Assembly (NCBI GenBank): GCA_003255025.1
Contig: QANY01007196.1
Location: 236,666 to 300,665, forward strand
DNA from: Datisca glomerata
Lineage: Eukaryota; Streptophyta; Magnoliopsida; Cucurbitales; Datiscaceae
Reading direction: 5' to 3'
Length of the DNA: 64,000 nt
Part shown: positions 1 to 11,255 of the stretch, piece by piece
How positions within the stretch are numbered: the stretch's first letter is position 1
Layout of the letters: the number at the start of each line of letters is the position of its first letter
Translations under genes and position numbers: made by a program
The notes under the pieces: generated by a model
What the model was told of the DNA's origin: nothing
The model's database searches: none
The model's input: only the letters and a program-made list of their open reading frames with translations

Positions 1-460
1 ATATTGTATAAGTATATATATATATTGTATATATATTGTATAAGTATATATATATATATATTGTATAAGTATATGTATATATACATATACGTATATCTAT
101 GTATATGCATATATACGTATAAGTAAGCATATGTGTATATATATTTATTTTTTTTCTTTCATTTATTACATAATATAGTCTTTTTTTTTACGTTATTCTT
201 GTATTTTTTTGTATGTTTTATATAATCTCAACATTTTATGTTTTCTATAATTTGACATCCTATAACTTATCTCTATTCTTTTACTTTCATTTTGTTGTAA
301 TTATTAACATTAATTTCCTTTACATGTTTATTTATTTAGCATTCTTGCATTGTCATGCTTATAATGCGATTCTTGCATTATTATAATTAATGTTCATGTA
401 TGTGTGGATTATAATTTTAATAATTAGATTTAGATTTTGTTACTTCTATTATTTAATTTT
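1..460. repeat. AT-rich sequence with TA-type microsatellite
   Basis: The first ~150 bases are a degenerate microsatellite of TATA, TGTATA and TATATG units. The remainder is ordinary AT-rich plant intergenic DNA in which I see no gene and no recognisable element. Confidence 0.8.
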
Positions 461-975
461 TACTAAAAAAGGGTCGACGATGGACTTTGAGATTTTTGGG
501 ATACCAAACTTCTCGAACTACTGAGGTGAGGAGTTATTCTGGGAATACTGAGAATAACTCTAATAATGCTTTGATTTAAAAAGATATGAGATTACAACAA
601 AAGTACTATTTTTAATGGTCTTTGAACCACCCATTAAAAATAATTTATTTTGTTCATTTTTATGATACAAAATTCCTCAAATGGGACATTCAAAAATAAA
701 TCTCTTTAACCTTTGCCTTAAAAAAATGTATAGCATTTGATTAAATTTGGTAACCATTTTACAATGGGTGTTGTGGGGTGCTAATACCTTCCCCACACGC
801 AAACGACTCCCAAACCAACTTTGAGTTTTCGTAGACCAAAAAAAAATTTTCATCTTAAAATTGGGTGACCAATCATACCCTAAAATGATTGGTGGCGACT
901 CTAAATTTTTTTTTCCTAAAAAAATGATTTTTTTTAATCGCCACTCCGCGTCGCACGCACGTTGCGACAGTACAT
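460..975 (+). mobile_element. Ty3/gypsy-like LTR relic (Tat/Ogre-like 3' end)
   Basis: This segment carries sequence typical of the 3' part of plant Tat/Ogre-type gypsy LTRs: a CTTCCCCACACGC stretch near 790, a GATTGGTGGCGACTC motif near 888-902, and a CGCCACTCCGCGTCGCAC stretch near 941-958. It stops abruptly where copia-type coding sequence begins, so it is a fragment without its own internal region. The lineage is assigned from remembered motifs and not from an alignment. Confidence 0.45.
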
Positions 976-984
976 CTAAACTTT

Positions 985-3925
985 GATATTACAGGCTAGG
1001 ACATATCAGAAAAGATAGGATGACTAGTTCAAATTGAGAAGGCTTTATGGTCCCACTCACTAAAGTCCCTCTCTTAACTTGCCAATGTTTTTGATTGGAA
1101 AGTATAGAAGAAAAATACTTGGTAGCCATGAGAGCATCTTTTCCATTGCAGTTAGTCCATTTAGATATTTGTGGCCCAATGAATGCTTAGGCAAGACATA
1201 GTGGTTCCTATTTCATCACATTTGTTGAATATTAATCATGATATGTATGTCTTTTAGATCTCTCAGAAGTCATAAGCATGTACCGCTACCAGACGTTACA
1301 TGAATGAGGTTGAGAATCAATCTGACGAGAGGGTAAAAATTTTATGTACATATCGCGAGTGAAAATATCAATATAATCAATTTAAATAATTATGTAAAGA
1401 AAAAGGAATTGAAAGCTAACAATGTCACATACTTCTCAATAAAATGGTGTAGCGGGGAGAAGAAACATAACATTTATAGATGCTTAAGTCTATGATTATG
1501 CAAGAAAATCTACCAATATCCTATTGGGGATGCACTATTGACTATAGCCTACATCCTTAACTAAGTGACTTCAAAATTAGGTACTTCAATCCCTTATGAG
1601 TTATGGATCGACATAAAATCTCGTTTGGGTAATATTTGCCCATCGAATTATGCTGTAACACTTTACAATACTTAACATCAGTTGAGAATTATACCTAGAT
1701 GTCAGAAATTTATCTTTATAAGATGCTACTAACATTCCAAAAAGGTTATATACTTAGAGGTGAACAACTTGATTGAAGTGTAACTAAAATTGAAACTCGA
1801 GACGTAGATTTCATTGAGGATGAGTTCGTAAGCAAATGAGAGGTTAACAAAGAGTTTTGCCTCTATAAGGTAGTTAATCAAGAAGAAGACGATCTAAGTT
1901 TATTAAAGAATATTGGAAGAAATTTATGACACTCCAAAGGTTAGTGGGAGTAACTTAGTGCCAAGTGAGAACACTCAAGCATAGATTTATTTGCAAGAAC
2001 CTTAGTGTGTGGAAGCATGTGGGGAAAAGCATTCACCGTCAGTGATTTGAGATTGAGGGGGAACCTTTCATGGTTACTCTGAAAGATGATTATGAGCTAA
2101 TATCATATCAGGAGGCTTTCTCATCTCCCACTTTAGGGGAAAAGATTAGAACAATGAATGATGAGATAGAGTCTATGAGGATTAACAAGGTCTGGGAGCT
2201 AGTAAACCTACCACCTAGATGCAGGACCATTGGGAACAAATGTATTTAAAAGGTAAACCAAAAGAAAAATGGTTCAGTGTATGGTATAACCTTGTGCTAA
2301 AGGCTACACTCAAAATGAAAGTGTAGATTACGAGGAGACCTTCTCATTGACAGTGAGCTTTGTCTCGATTCGCTTGACATCTCACCAATGTCACATATTT
2401 GGATCTTGAACATCACCAAATGGGTGTTAAAATAACATTTCTAAATGTAGAACTAGATGAAGAGATCTATATTGATCAACCTAAATCTTTAAATCCAAAG
2501 GATCTGAGCACAAAACGTACAAGCTTCAATGTTCCGATTATGGCTTAAAGCACTCATCTTGACAGGGATATTTATAATTCCAACGACCACGACGTCAAAT
2601 GGATTTATGATGATCGAAGAAGATCAATGTGTTTATGTTAAACGGCCCAAAGAAAGTTTCATAATTCTTTTGTTGTATGTAGACATCATCTTATTGGCAA
2701 CTAGCGATAATGAGCTACTTGTCATCATTAAAGGGTAGTTTTCCTCTACCTTTGAAATGAAGGGCATAGGTAATGAAGAATTCATCTTGGGACTGAAAAT
2801 ACATAGAAATCATTTAAAAAAAAACTTCTTATTTTGTCCCAAAAAGCTTGCATAATTTTTTTTGGAATGGTTTCATATGCATCATTGCAAACTCATAAGC
2901 ACTCTTATGAGAAGGGCAAATCCTTAAGCCAAAACATGTGTTATAAGATTCAAGAAGAAAAAGAAAGGAAGGGCATTCATGTTCGTTGTGAAAGCGTGAT
3001 GGACAACTTGATGTACGCAATTATAAGTACTCAGCCAGATATAAATTATGTTGTTTGGTTAGTTAACAGATCCCATTCTAATCCTACATGTGCTCATTGA
3101 AAAGAAGTTTAGAGAATATCCTGATACATCACATGTACGGTGAAATACATCATTTTCTCATCAAGGTTCGAATATATATTTTATTGACTATAACAATGTT
3201 GATTAGGGTGGGATCTCAATCGGCGCAAACAGGGGCAAGGCCACCTGTTAGTGAATGGGCGCAATCGCCCCCCTTTTATCATGTAATGTTTATGTATGTA
3301 CATGTGATGATGTGTAAATTATATATCAATCGACTATTTGCCCCTTTTATTTTATAAATTATAAAATTTTATACTATTTTTCCTTTTAAATTTAGTAAAT
3401 TATCAAATTGTTTACTATTTATCCCCAAGCTTGTAAAATTACCAAGCAATATACTATTTGTCTTATTAAAATTTTTAAAAAAATTATCAAATTGTATAAA
3501 TATTTTTTTATTTATTATTATGTTAAATAGCATGAGATTTGAAAAAAAAATTGCCGCCCTTCTATAAAACTTCTAGCCTCGCCCTTGGACGCAAATCTAT
3601 TTTTAAATATGATGTCTTACTTAAGTCTAGCGTCACCATTTAGAGTAGCAAGAAGCAAGTATGCTTAATATTGTCAACCTTGGAAGCTAAATATGTCACG
3701 TGTTTTGCACATGTGTAAGAGGCTGCATGGTTAAAGAAGTTTCTCGGGTATCTAGATATTGTCACTAGCATTAGGGAATCAGTCATAATATTATTTGTAA
3801 GCATGATAATTTTAGTATATGGTAATGTTCCTAAATATCATGGAAAATCCAAACACGTTGATATTTAGATTCACTACATTCAAGATATGATTGTACAAAA
3901 AGAAGTGACAGTGGAATATATATGT
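985..3925 (+). pseudogene. Degenerate Ty1/copia pol (integrase, RT, RNase H), interrupted by a hAT MITE
   Basis: Broken translations on the + strand follow copia pol order. A GAG-pre-integrase remnant (LGHISEKR-like) lies near 990-1030. An integrase remnant (LVHLDICGPMN) lies near 1145-1190, with a frame-shifted NGVAGRRN block near 1440. Reverse transcriptase remnants at ~2095-2760 include LLLYVDIILLA, where the usual YVDD reads YVDI. RNase H remnants at ~3600-3920 include EAAWLKKFLG and KHVDI. Frameshifts and stops are everywhere, so it is long dead. A hAT-like MITE (3230-3587) splits the RNase H part. No LTRs can be attached to it with confidence. Confidence 0.8.
3230..3587. mobile_element. 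hAT-superfamily MITE (358 bp) with 8-bp target duplication
   Basis: The left end reads CAGGGGCAAGGCC and the right end CTAGCCTCGCCCTTG. The right end reverse-complemented (CAAGGGCGAGGCTAG) pairs with the left as an imperfect terminal inverted repeat of the CAGGGG type seen in plant hAT elements. The flanks GGCGCAAA (3222-3229) and GACGCAAA (3588-3595) are an 8-bp target-site duplication with one mismatch. The interior is AT-rich and non-coding. It inserted into an older copia RNase H region. Confidence 0.75.
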
Positions 3926-4680
3926 TCTAAAATTTATTTTTTAATTAAAATATTAATAAAAATTTATTTTATTAATTTAATTAAAATTAATTTTATTAAA
4001 ATTTAAGTTTAGCATTATTAATTTATCTAAATATTAATAAAAATTAATTAAAATTAATGTTAAAATTTCACGTGAAAAGATTTTGTTAGTATATCTCTTA
4101 TTTTATTAATTTAATTAATTTTTTTCAAAACTTTAGTCAAGTATTATTAATTATTTGAAATAATAATAAAAATGAAATAAAAATCATTTTTAATTAGAAT
4201 ATTAATAAAAAACTATTTTATTAATTTAGTTAAAATTAAATTTATTAATGTATAGTTTAACGTTATTAATTAATTAAATATTAATAAAAATAATTAAAAT
4301 TAACGTTAAATTTTTACATGAAAAAAATATATTTTTATTAATTTAATTAAAATCATTTTTTTAATTTTAGTCCAGTATTATTAATTTATTTAAATATTAA
4401 TAAAAACTAATATTAAAATTACACGTCAAAATATTTTTTTAGATAACATATAACTAAAATGTAATTTAAGCAACTTCTTGTTATCTACATAAATTTACAA
4501 CAAAAGTTAACATATGCCAAACTAACAATCATAAATTATCACATATCAGTTCATAGATTATTATACATAACCAAACATGCCAATCATATTTGCAAGCAAT
4601 TGAATTATATGTAATTGAATCGTCAGCAATTAAATTACGATGATCATTTTAGATTGCGCTAACCAAACGGCCCTTAAGAG
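3926..4680. repeat. Very AT-rich segment with degenerate internal repeats
   Basis: Blocks such as TTAATTAAAATTAA and ATTAATAAAAA recur, and a CACGTGAAAA-like motif appears in diverged form near 4070, 4315 and 4425, suggesting about three decayed tandem copies up to ~4445. The stretch 4446-4680 ends in CCAAACGGCCCTTAA, which resembles the terminus of a plant MITE, but I could not find a partner end. No coding potential is seen. Confidence 0.5.
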
Positions 4681-4683
4681 TAA

Positions 4684-5340
4684 TTATTTTTCTAACGTAC
4701 TTTCATGAGAGAGAAGTAAGGCTTTCATTTCCTTCATGATGATATCATCTTCTATAGAGATGATGTTTATCACACCAGGATCAAAATCAGATCCTAAGCC
4801 ATTCATGACACATATCATCAAATCTTGATCAGTTATTGCCTCATCAGCAAATCTTCTCATCTTTGCCATAAAATTCTGATATGAAATCACTGCCCTTTGT
4901 GGTGTTTTGCAAAGAATTCCTTAATAGCATGATTCTTGCTCTAGGCTCACTTACAAAAGTTTGCTCCAAGCTTCTCCAAACACCAGCAGAAGACTCATAT
5001 TGTGCAACAGAAGCAAGAACACCTTCTTTCATGAGGCCTTTAGCCAACTCAACACCAACTGATATTTCCTCATCCAGATTCCGTACTATGAGTTTTCAAT
5101 TCCATTTATCAACTTCTTGTTTAACTTTTTGATTCACCAAATACAATATCATCGAGTTCATACCCGATAATTGCTTGTGTCACTTGTGATTTCGAAAGCA
5201 TAAAATTGTTCCTGTCGAGCTTGATGGACAGAGAACTGCTTAAGATATTACTATTCACGACACTCGAAGCTATTGAAACTGTACTTCCCGTGGCAGCAGT
5301 GTTATTCCCAAAATTTACAGAATTAGCCATTGACACTAAT
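4684..5340 (-). pseudogene. Ty1/copia gag fragment (UBN2-type)
   Basis: Three overlapping minus-strand reading frames together resemble a copia gag polyprotein. The N-terminal part has the typical KLDRNNFMLSKSQV segment (the usual LDxxNYxxWxxQ region) and a YELDDIV motif. The middle part has SAGVWRSLEQTF and ARIMLLRNSLQ. The last part has MNGLGSDFDPGV. Frameshifts at ~5120 and ~4880 break it. It follows directly, on the minus strand, the tRNA primer site and LTR at 5348-5609. Nothing recognisable as pol lies beyond it, so only the 5' end of the element survives. Confidence 0.8.
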
Positions 5341-5347
5341 TCTTGAT

Positions 5348-5609
5348 GGCTCTGATATCATAAAACAGTTTAAAGTAGATAGAGAGAGAGGAATATTGAA
5401 CTCAGTAAAATTGGTACATAGTTCTATGTATTAGCTTGTATTTATATGTATATGATGAAGTACAATTGAGGTACAATGATAGTAAGCTATCTATCAAGAA
5501 GTGTAAGGAATTGAAGTACAATATACAACTTACATGCAAACTGATATTCGGGTAAAGAGTAGTTTGACGGTTAGAGTACAAACTGTCAAACTACTATTGC
5601 ATGTCAACA
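5348..5609 (-). mobile_element. Copia 5' LTR with initiator-Met tRNA primer site (minus strand)
   Basis: Reading the minus strand, TGTTGACATGCAATAG at 5609 looks like an LTR start, and TGATATCAGAGCC at 5360-5348 is one base from the plant copia primer site TGGTATCAGAGCC. That gives an LTR of about 249 bp followed immediately by the gag fragment. The LTR 3' boundary is uncertain because the expected terminal CA is not obvious. Confidence 0.6.
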
Positions 5610-5731
5610 CTAAGGCGTAAACCAATACTCTCTTAAATCACTTTAGCTCACTCCTTAATAATTATATATATAAAGATTTTTTTTGTTTGCTCTTTTAAAT
5701 ATTTTCAACACAGATGTCGTCTCTTAAATAA

Positions 5732-6575
5732 TCCTACTATATCTAAAAGCATGCATTAGCTAGATAAAACTGCCCAACCTAATTTTAAATATGCCACATC
5801 GTCCTCCCTACACTATATTAATTGAGAGTAAATTGTATGGATTGTGCATGATGCATTGGCTTCCCTTGGGAGTCAAATATAGCCGTTACAAACGTTACTA
5901 ACATATGTCCTACTGTCCTACATTAATTGAGAGCTGAATGTATGAATTTTGTAGTTAAAAACATCCCTTGGAAATCAAACAAGTTTCCAAACAAAATCAT
6001 TTGAAATATAGCTGTTACTAACATTAATAACATTTGTCCTACTATCCTCCATTAATTAAGAGCTGAATGTATGAATTTTGCAGTTACTTGGTATTTTATA
6101 AAATGAGAAATTATAGTGTTTTGATTTTATATAATTACTGACTTTATATGCATTAAGAAATTTTATCTAATTTATTACTAAGTTTAAAAGTACAAAGAAC
6201 AAGAAAACAACTTCTATTCATTGTATTAACTTTTACTACGAAAAATACTGTAATAAAAGTGATATTACAAAAAAAATAGAAATTAGAGACCTTAAAATAT
6301 AATATTCCTTCTTTACATCTAAAGTTTTAAAACTAAAATAAATAATTTGCTTAAATTTTTCTTCATAAATCTCTCATTAAGCTTATATAACTTTTAAATT
6401 TTTACCATTTAACTTTTAATTGAATGTGATGAAAAATGAATGACTACATTATCCTTACTATTTTTACTATCTAAATTGGTCTAACAATGAAAACACATAT
6501 TGAAAAAAAATAACTTCACATATAATAACATCATGTAAAATTTTATATTCACATGTAACGCACGTCTTCACTTAA
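5732..6575. mobile_element. Probable relic non-autonomous Helitron
   Basis: The putative 5' end TCCTACTATATCTAAAAG follows an A. It resembles the 5' end of the larger Helitron candidate in this window (TCTTACTCTTATAAAAG at 35131). The putative 3' end has a hairpin-like ACATGTAACGCACGT at 6551-6565 followed by CTTCACTTAA, a decayed version of the hairpin-plus-CTRR terminus. The interior holds three diverged copies of a ~120-bp unit. The 3' end does not match CTRR exactly, so the call is tentative. Confidence 0.4.
5798..6085. repeat. About three diverged tandem copies of a ~110-130 bp unit
   Basis: The block TTAATTGAGAG(C)TGAATGTATG recurs near 5818, 5923 and 6052, each time after a GTCCTAC/GTCCTCC motif and followed by related CCCTTGG(G/A)A(G/A)TCAAA text. 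Copies two and three are most alike. It lies inside the possible relic Helitron, about 1 kb upstream of the first cytochrome b561 gene. Confidence 0.65.
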
Positions 6576-7077
6576 TCAGTGTTTCTAAATGACTCCATTT
6601 AAAAGAATAGAGTGCTCGAGAAGTATTAAAGTGTCTTCTCTTAAAAAAGTACCAACTCATAAATAAAATAACATTTAAACAAAAACACTCCCAAATTAAT
6701 TGATCGTCCTTTTTTTTTCTGTTTCCTAGCTTTTTCTTTTCTTTGATTCCTTTTATTCCGAAAAGCCATGGTCTTCAAGTAAACATTATGAATCTAAATG
6801 CAAATAATTGCACATCACTGATGCTTACTTCAAGGATTAAAGTTTTAAGTGGTAATAAAGAATAAGTTCTTTTTATGCTTTGCAAAATCTCAAAGTATAC
6901 CACCTCCAAAATTCCAAACCCAACAAACCAAGCAACCTAATTTAAAAGAAGTGTCCATTTTTTGTCTCATTTTCTCGTAAAGCAAACAGATTTCTATAAG
7001 AACTCAGCAAAACCTCTGTCAGTATCAAATGCAATAATCACATTTGATCCCCATTTGATCATTAAATTGACAAACCA
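6576..7077 (+). other. Upstream region of the first cytochrome b561 gene
   Basis: About 500 bp of AT-rich non-coding DNA precedes the start codon at 7078. It should hold the promoter and 5' UTR. I see no convincing TATA box at a clear distance and no other gene. Confidence 0.5.
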
Positions 7078-9663
7078 ATGGATTATAGTATTGAAAGAGT
7101 TCGGTATCAGCAATCTGCGTCTCGGATAACCATAGTGGCACATTTGTTTGGCATTTTAGCAAGCATTCTCGTGCTTATTTGGTTATTGCATTATCGTGGA
7201 GGCCTTGAATATGGCTCTGACAACCCAGACCTTGTCTTCAACGTAAGCACTTTCTCTTTTACTTATTGTCAGTTTGGTGTTTGTTTTTTGGTAGAAAATG
7301 ATATTTTGTGTTCTTGTTTTGGCAGTGTCATCCCTTCTTCATGCTCATTGGTTTCATTTTCGTCTCCGGAGAAGGTAATCAATCTTAGTTTTTTTTGGAA
7401 GCATATGTACATTACACATACAAATTTGCCTTAACTAGTAGGTTAAGATTTTTTTATATATATTAACTGGTAATTTAATGTGCTATCAGAATGAGAGATC
7501 CTAAGTTCAAATCTCACATAAACAATCTCCCTCAGAAATCAAAATCAAATGTCCATGTATTAGGTCTATTATGAAATTTCAAACCTACACACAGGGAGAG
7601 TGTTAAATATATACTTCTAGGTTCCAATATAGTTGTTATGTATATTTTCGTCAACCTCACTTAACAGACCTAATACGTAGCAGAAGTATTGTATAGTGAG
7701 TACTAATTTTCAGAAAATGCTCCAGTATAACCTGTAAAATTGACTCTATAGACGTAAAAGTTGACACATAATGTATTGATCACTATATAAAAATGACGAT
7801 TGTACAAACTTTTTGCTACTTGTACAACTCTATGAAGTAAAATTAATATGAACTTGACAAAATGAGAGTAACATTGACGCAAAAATGAAAAATTTAAGGA
7901 AATTATAACTATAGAAACTAAAATATGGCAATCGAATGAAAAGGACGATAATGGAGTGCCCAACATGAGGGGATTTAATGCAAAATTTATGTGATTTTTA
8001 AAATAAAAGTCAGATCTAGACCGTCCATGTTGTAAATATAATTTCATAATTGAAGAGGTCTCTATTCATCAAAACTTGAGAAAATTACATGGATCGAAAG
8101 AAAGATAGAATATGCAAGAAAGGAGAGAGAGGTTGTTTTTCTCTGTGCTTCGTCATCCTACTTTTTTTAACCCGAGTCGGATCTAGCACTCATGTGAACT
8201 AAGAAGTTTCCGTTTGATATCAACCAATGATAAAATGATTTTTAGAATGAAATTGGTAAAATATGATTGTGAGAAAATAATTTATCCATAGATAATATTA
8301 TTGTGTTGGACAACACTTAAGTATGTGATGATAAATCTTAGGAAATATCATAAGTTTTTTGGTCATTTCCTACATTGCCCTTGGATTTAGAAAAAGTTGT
8401 AGGAAAAAGGAGGACAATTTAATGTTACTAGCTATTGGGATTTCCAGTATCTCTAAACTCCCAATTTAATTTGAGGGGTTTCAAATGGATTAGGATCACT
8501 TCCTCTTTGGCTATCTAAATAGGAGGTGATGTTTGCTTAATCTAGATCATTGAATTATTATTATTATACGACTCATATCAATCTTAAATAAAAAATTTAA
8601 AAATAAAGGTGATGTAATTTTTTTTGTATTTTTTTTGAATTGTTTTAAAATTAGATCTTATCTCTGCTTTTAAAAAAAGACACAGGATCTCTCAAGTTTG
8701 TCAGAACATGAGAGAAACCAATTCCCTTTCAAATACCCTCAAATCACGCAAATTTTGATTTCAAGAAGCTATGTTTCCTTCTTCAAGTTGACAACCAAAT
8801 ATGGGCATTGTTAGGATTTCAAGAATCGTTTATACACCTATATCAAATAGAGAAATTGTGAATTTTGGCTTTGTGAGTGCTGACAACAACTAATGTTGAT
8901 GACATAGAGCAGCAATGATGGCATACAAGACAGTGATAGGAGAAAGGAATGTGAAGAAATTCGTACATATGATACTCAACTTAATTGCTATTTGTCTTGG
9001 TATTACTGGAATATGTGCTGCTTTCAAGTTCCATCATATGTTGAACATTGTGGACATGTATAGCTTGCATTCATGGATTGGCTTAAGCACCATCTGCCTC
9101 TTCTGCCTGCAGGTACATCACTGTTAACAAATAATATAAATGTTTCAATCTACAATTCGATTAAAAAATTGTGTCACTCACTCATAAAATGATGTGTATA
9201 CATATAAAATTTATTAAGTAAAATACAATGTAAAGCTATGTATTGATGACACCTAACTATTTTCAAGTAAAATTTATCAGCTTAATTAAGAATTACTCTT
9301 AGAAAATAAGACAAATGATTAGTAATTAGAGAATAAAAGAAAATGATAGTTATTTAAAATTTTATTTATAAAGGGACACATGTTTTTTTGAATGGCGTGC
9401 AGTTCTTGTTTGGATTCTTTACGTTCATGTTTCCAAGGGCATCACAAATGAGGAGAGCAATGATGGCGCCATGGCATGTATGTGGAGGAAGAGCACTGTT
9501 ATACATGTCAATATGCACTGCTTTAACTGGCTTATTGGAGAAAGCTACTCTATTGAAACTTCAATCAAACCATGAATCCCGTTTGGTCAATTTCACTGCT
9601 CTCTCTATTCTCCTCTTTGGAATTTTTGTTGATCTTTCTGTCACTCTTGCTCGTTATGTGTGA
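7078..9663 (+). CDS. Transmembrane ascorbate ferrireductase (cytochrome b561), paralogue 1
   Basis: Four exons with GT..AG introns: 7078-7242, 7326-7374, 8913-9112 and 9403-9663, giving 675 nt and 224 residues. The family passes electrons from cytosolic ascorbate across a membrane (tonoplast or other endomembrane) through two b hemes to monodehydroascorbate or ferric iron. The product has six hydrophobic segments (about residues 17-36, 55-72, 89-110, 121-140, 160-178, 196-215). The four conserved heme-ligand histidines are visible: H57 (CHPFFM), H90 (KKFVHM), H124 (LHSWIG) and H163 (PWHVCGG). The length is normal and the frame intact. Intron 2 is unusually long (1,538 bp) against 252 bp in the downstream paralogue. 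It belongs to the CYB561 subgroup with short termini. Which Arabidopsis member is its closest orthologue needs a tree. Confidence 0.93.
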
Positions 9664-10679
9664 TTTCTTTCTTGAGTTTAATTATTGGTTATTAATTGGG
9701 TCTATATTGTCCACTATATTTGATGTTTTCTTTTTCTTTCTTTTTTTGTCAAAATTTTCTTTTTCGATTTTACTAATGTACTTTGGGTTAATAATAGTTA
9801 ATATACGTGATATGTTTGTATTTCTTCTTTCAAATAATTAATTAATTTGTTATATTGTATATTATGTTAATATTGTTATGAATCAATTACAGTGATTAAA
9901 TTTTGACCAAATTTATCATAAGCCAATAGTTTTTAGATTTTGGCTTCGTGATCTTCTTTATTTGAAATTAATTTTGACAAAATATAATCAATCGCTATTT
10001 TGGACTCACAACTCTGAATTGGAATGATAATTTAACTTGGCTTGCCTTTATCTTTTAATTTTTTTTAATTTATAAGTTCCTCATTGCCAAAACAAAATTT
10101 ATATTTAAGCATTACTTTATAAATTATTACATGCCTGCCTAGAGTCCCTCCTTTGTATTTTTTTTACAACTTCAAAACCCATTTTATGACCTAAAAAAAC
10201 AACCCTCGTCATTGGTTTCCACCATTAATCTATTTTAATTTTCTCCTCTTTTTACATTCTTCTAGGCTCTAACTATAACTAGAAAACATTTCATGCTCCT
10301 GGAATTGTCCACATTATATAATGTCACGCATAATGTATATTATTTTTGTTTAAATTTTAAGAGTCCACTCTTTTTTCATACATATATAAAATATCATATT
10401 TTAAGATATGTAACAATATCATAGAGAGGGCATTGAAATTTTTTCATCAATATTCAGATGTTTTAGCCAATAGTTTGACAGTGCTACAGTACTCATTATC
10501 AATTTTCTTCTATGGAGATAATATATAAATCATGTAATATTTTAATAGAGTATGCTTATTTAGAATCACAATGAGAGTTAGATTTGATATTGAAATCACA
10601 ATGAGTTTGTTTACACATTGGAATCAGAATTGATTGAAAATGAAGTTAGCATATAATGTACTTCTGAAGGTTAAAAATC
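9664..10679. other. Intergenic, AT-rich
   Basis: This is the 3' flank of the b561 gene, presumably including its 3' UTR, and then AT-rich DNA. I see no gene, RNA or element boundaries. Confidence 0.5.
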
Positions 10680-10885
10680 TTCATAATATTATGAAAATCG
10701 ATAGGTCGTCCCTGGAACAACTGAAATGAGAAGAAAACTACAAAATGAAGTTAGCAGCCCTTGAACATCACCGAGAATGGTGTTGTAGAAAGACCTCTGA
10801 CGCCCAAGGTAGTCTTAGTGGTATTCTACAGTTTCAAAAGTAGTCATAAATTAGGTTCATCCTTGTGTTTATATACCTATTATTT
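10680..10885 (+). mobile_element. LTR-like fragment, copy A of a dispersed repeat
   Basis: The text around GTCGTCCCTGGAACA, CCCTTGAACATCACCGAGA, TAGAAAGACCTCTGA and AGAGTAGATTGACTAC recurs in shortened form at about 25075-25205, with GTCGTCCCTTGAACAGC, TAGAAAGACCTCTGA and AGAGTAGGTTGACTAC. Such text is typical of plant LTR retrotransposon ends. No internal region is attached. Confidence 0.5.
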
Positions 10886-10898
10886 AGAGTAGATTGAC

Positions 10899-11255
10899 TA
10901 CTCTCATTCTCTCTCTCCCTCTCTCTATGTATCGCTATCCCTCTCTCTATGTATCGCTCTCTCTCTCTCTCTCTCTCTCTCACTCACTCACTCAATCTCT
11001 CTCTCTCTCTCTATCTCTTTCTATCTCTTTGTAGCTCTCCCCCCGCTCTCTCTCTCTCTTTCTTTATGTCTCCTTCCCCTACTCTCTCTCTCCATCTCCC
11101 TCCCTCTCTCTCAGTCGATCTCCCTTTCCCCGATTCTCTCTCTCTATCTCTCTCCCTTACTCACACACACTCTCTCTCCCTCTCTCCCTCTACCTCTCTC
11201 TTTATCACTCTCGCTCTCCCTCTCTCTCTCTTCTATCTATTTATCTATCTATTTA
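10899..11255. repeat. (CT)n-rich microsatellite
   Basis: About 350 bp of CTCTCT with interruptions (CACTCACTCA, CTATCTATTTAT), ending exactly where the CACTA element begins at 11256. Reading frames across it (Ser/Leu-rich) are artefacts of the repeat. Confidence 0.95.

Noticed and set aside
7703..8047. 114-residue minus-strand frame
   Set aside because: Lies wholly inside intron 2 of the b561 gene, AT-rich, no homologue recognised.
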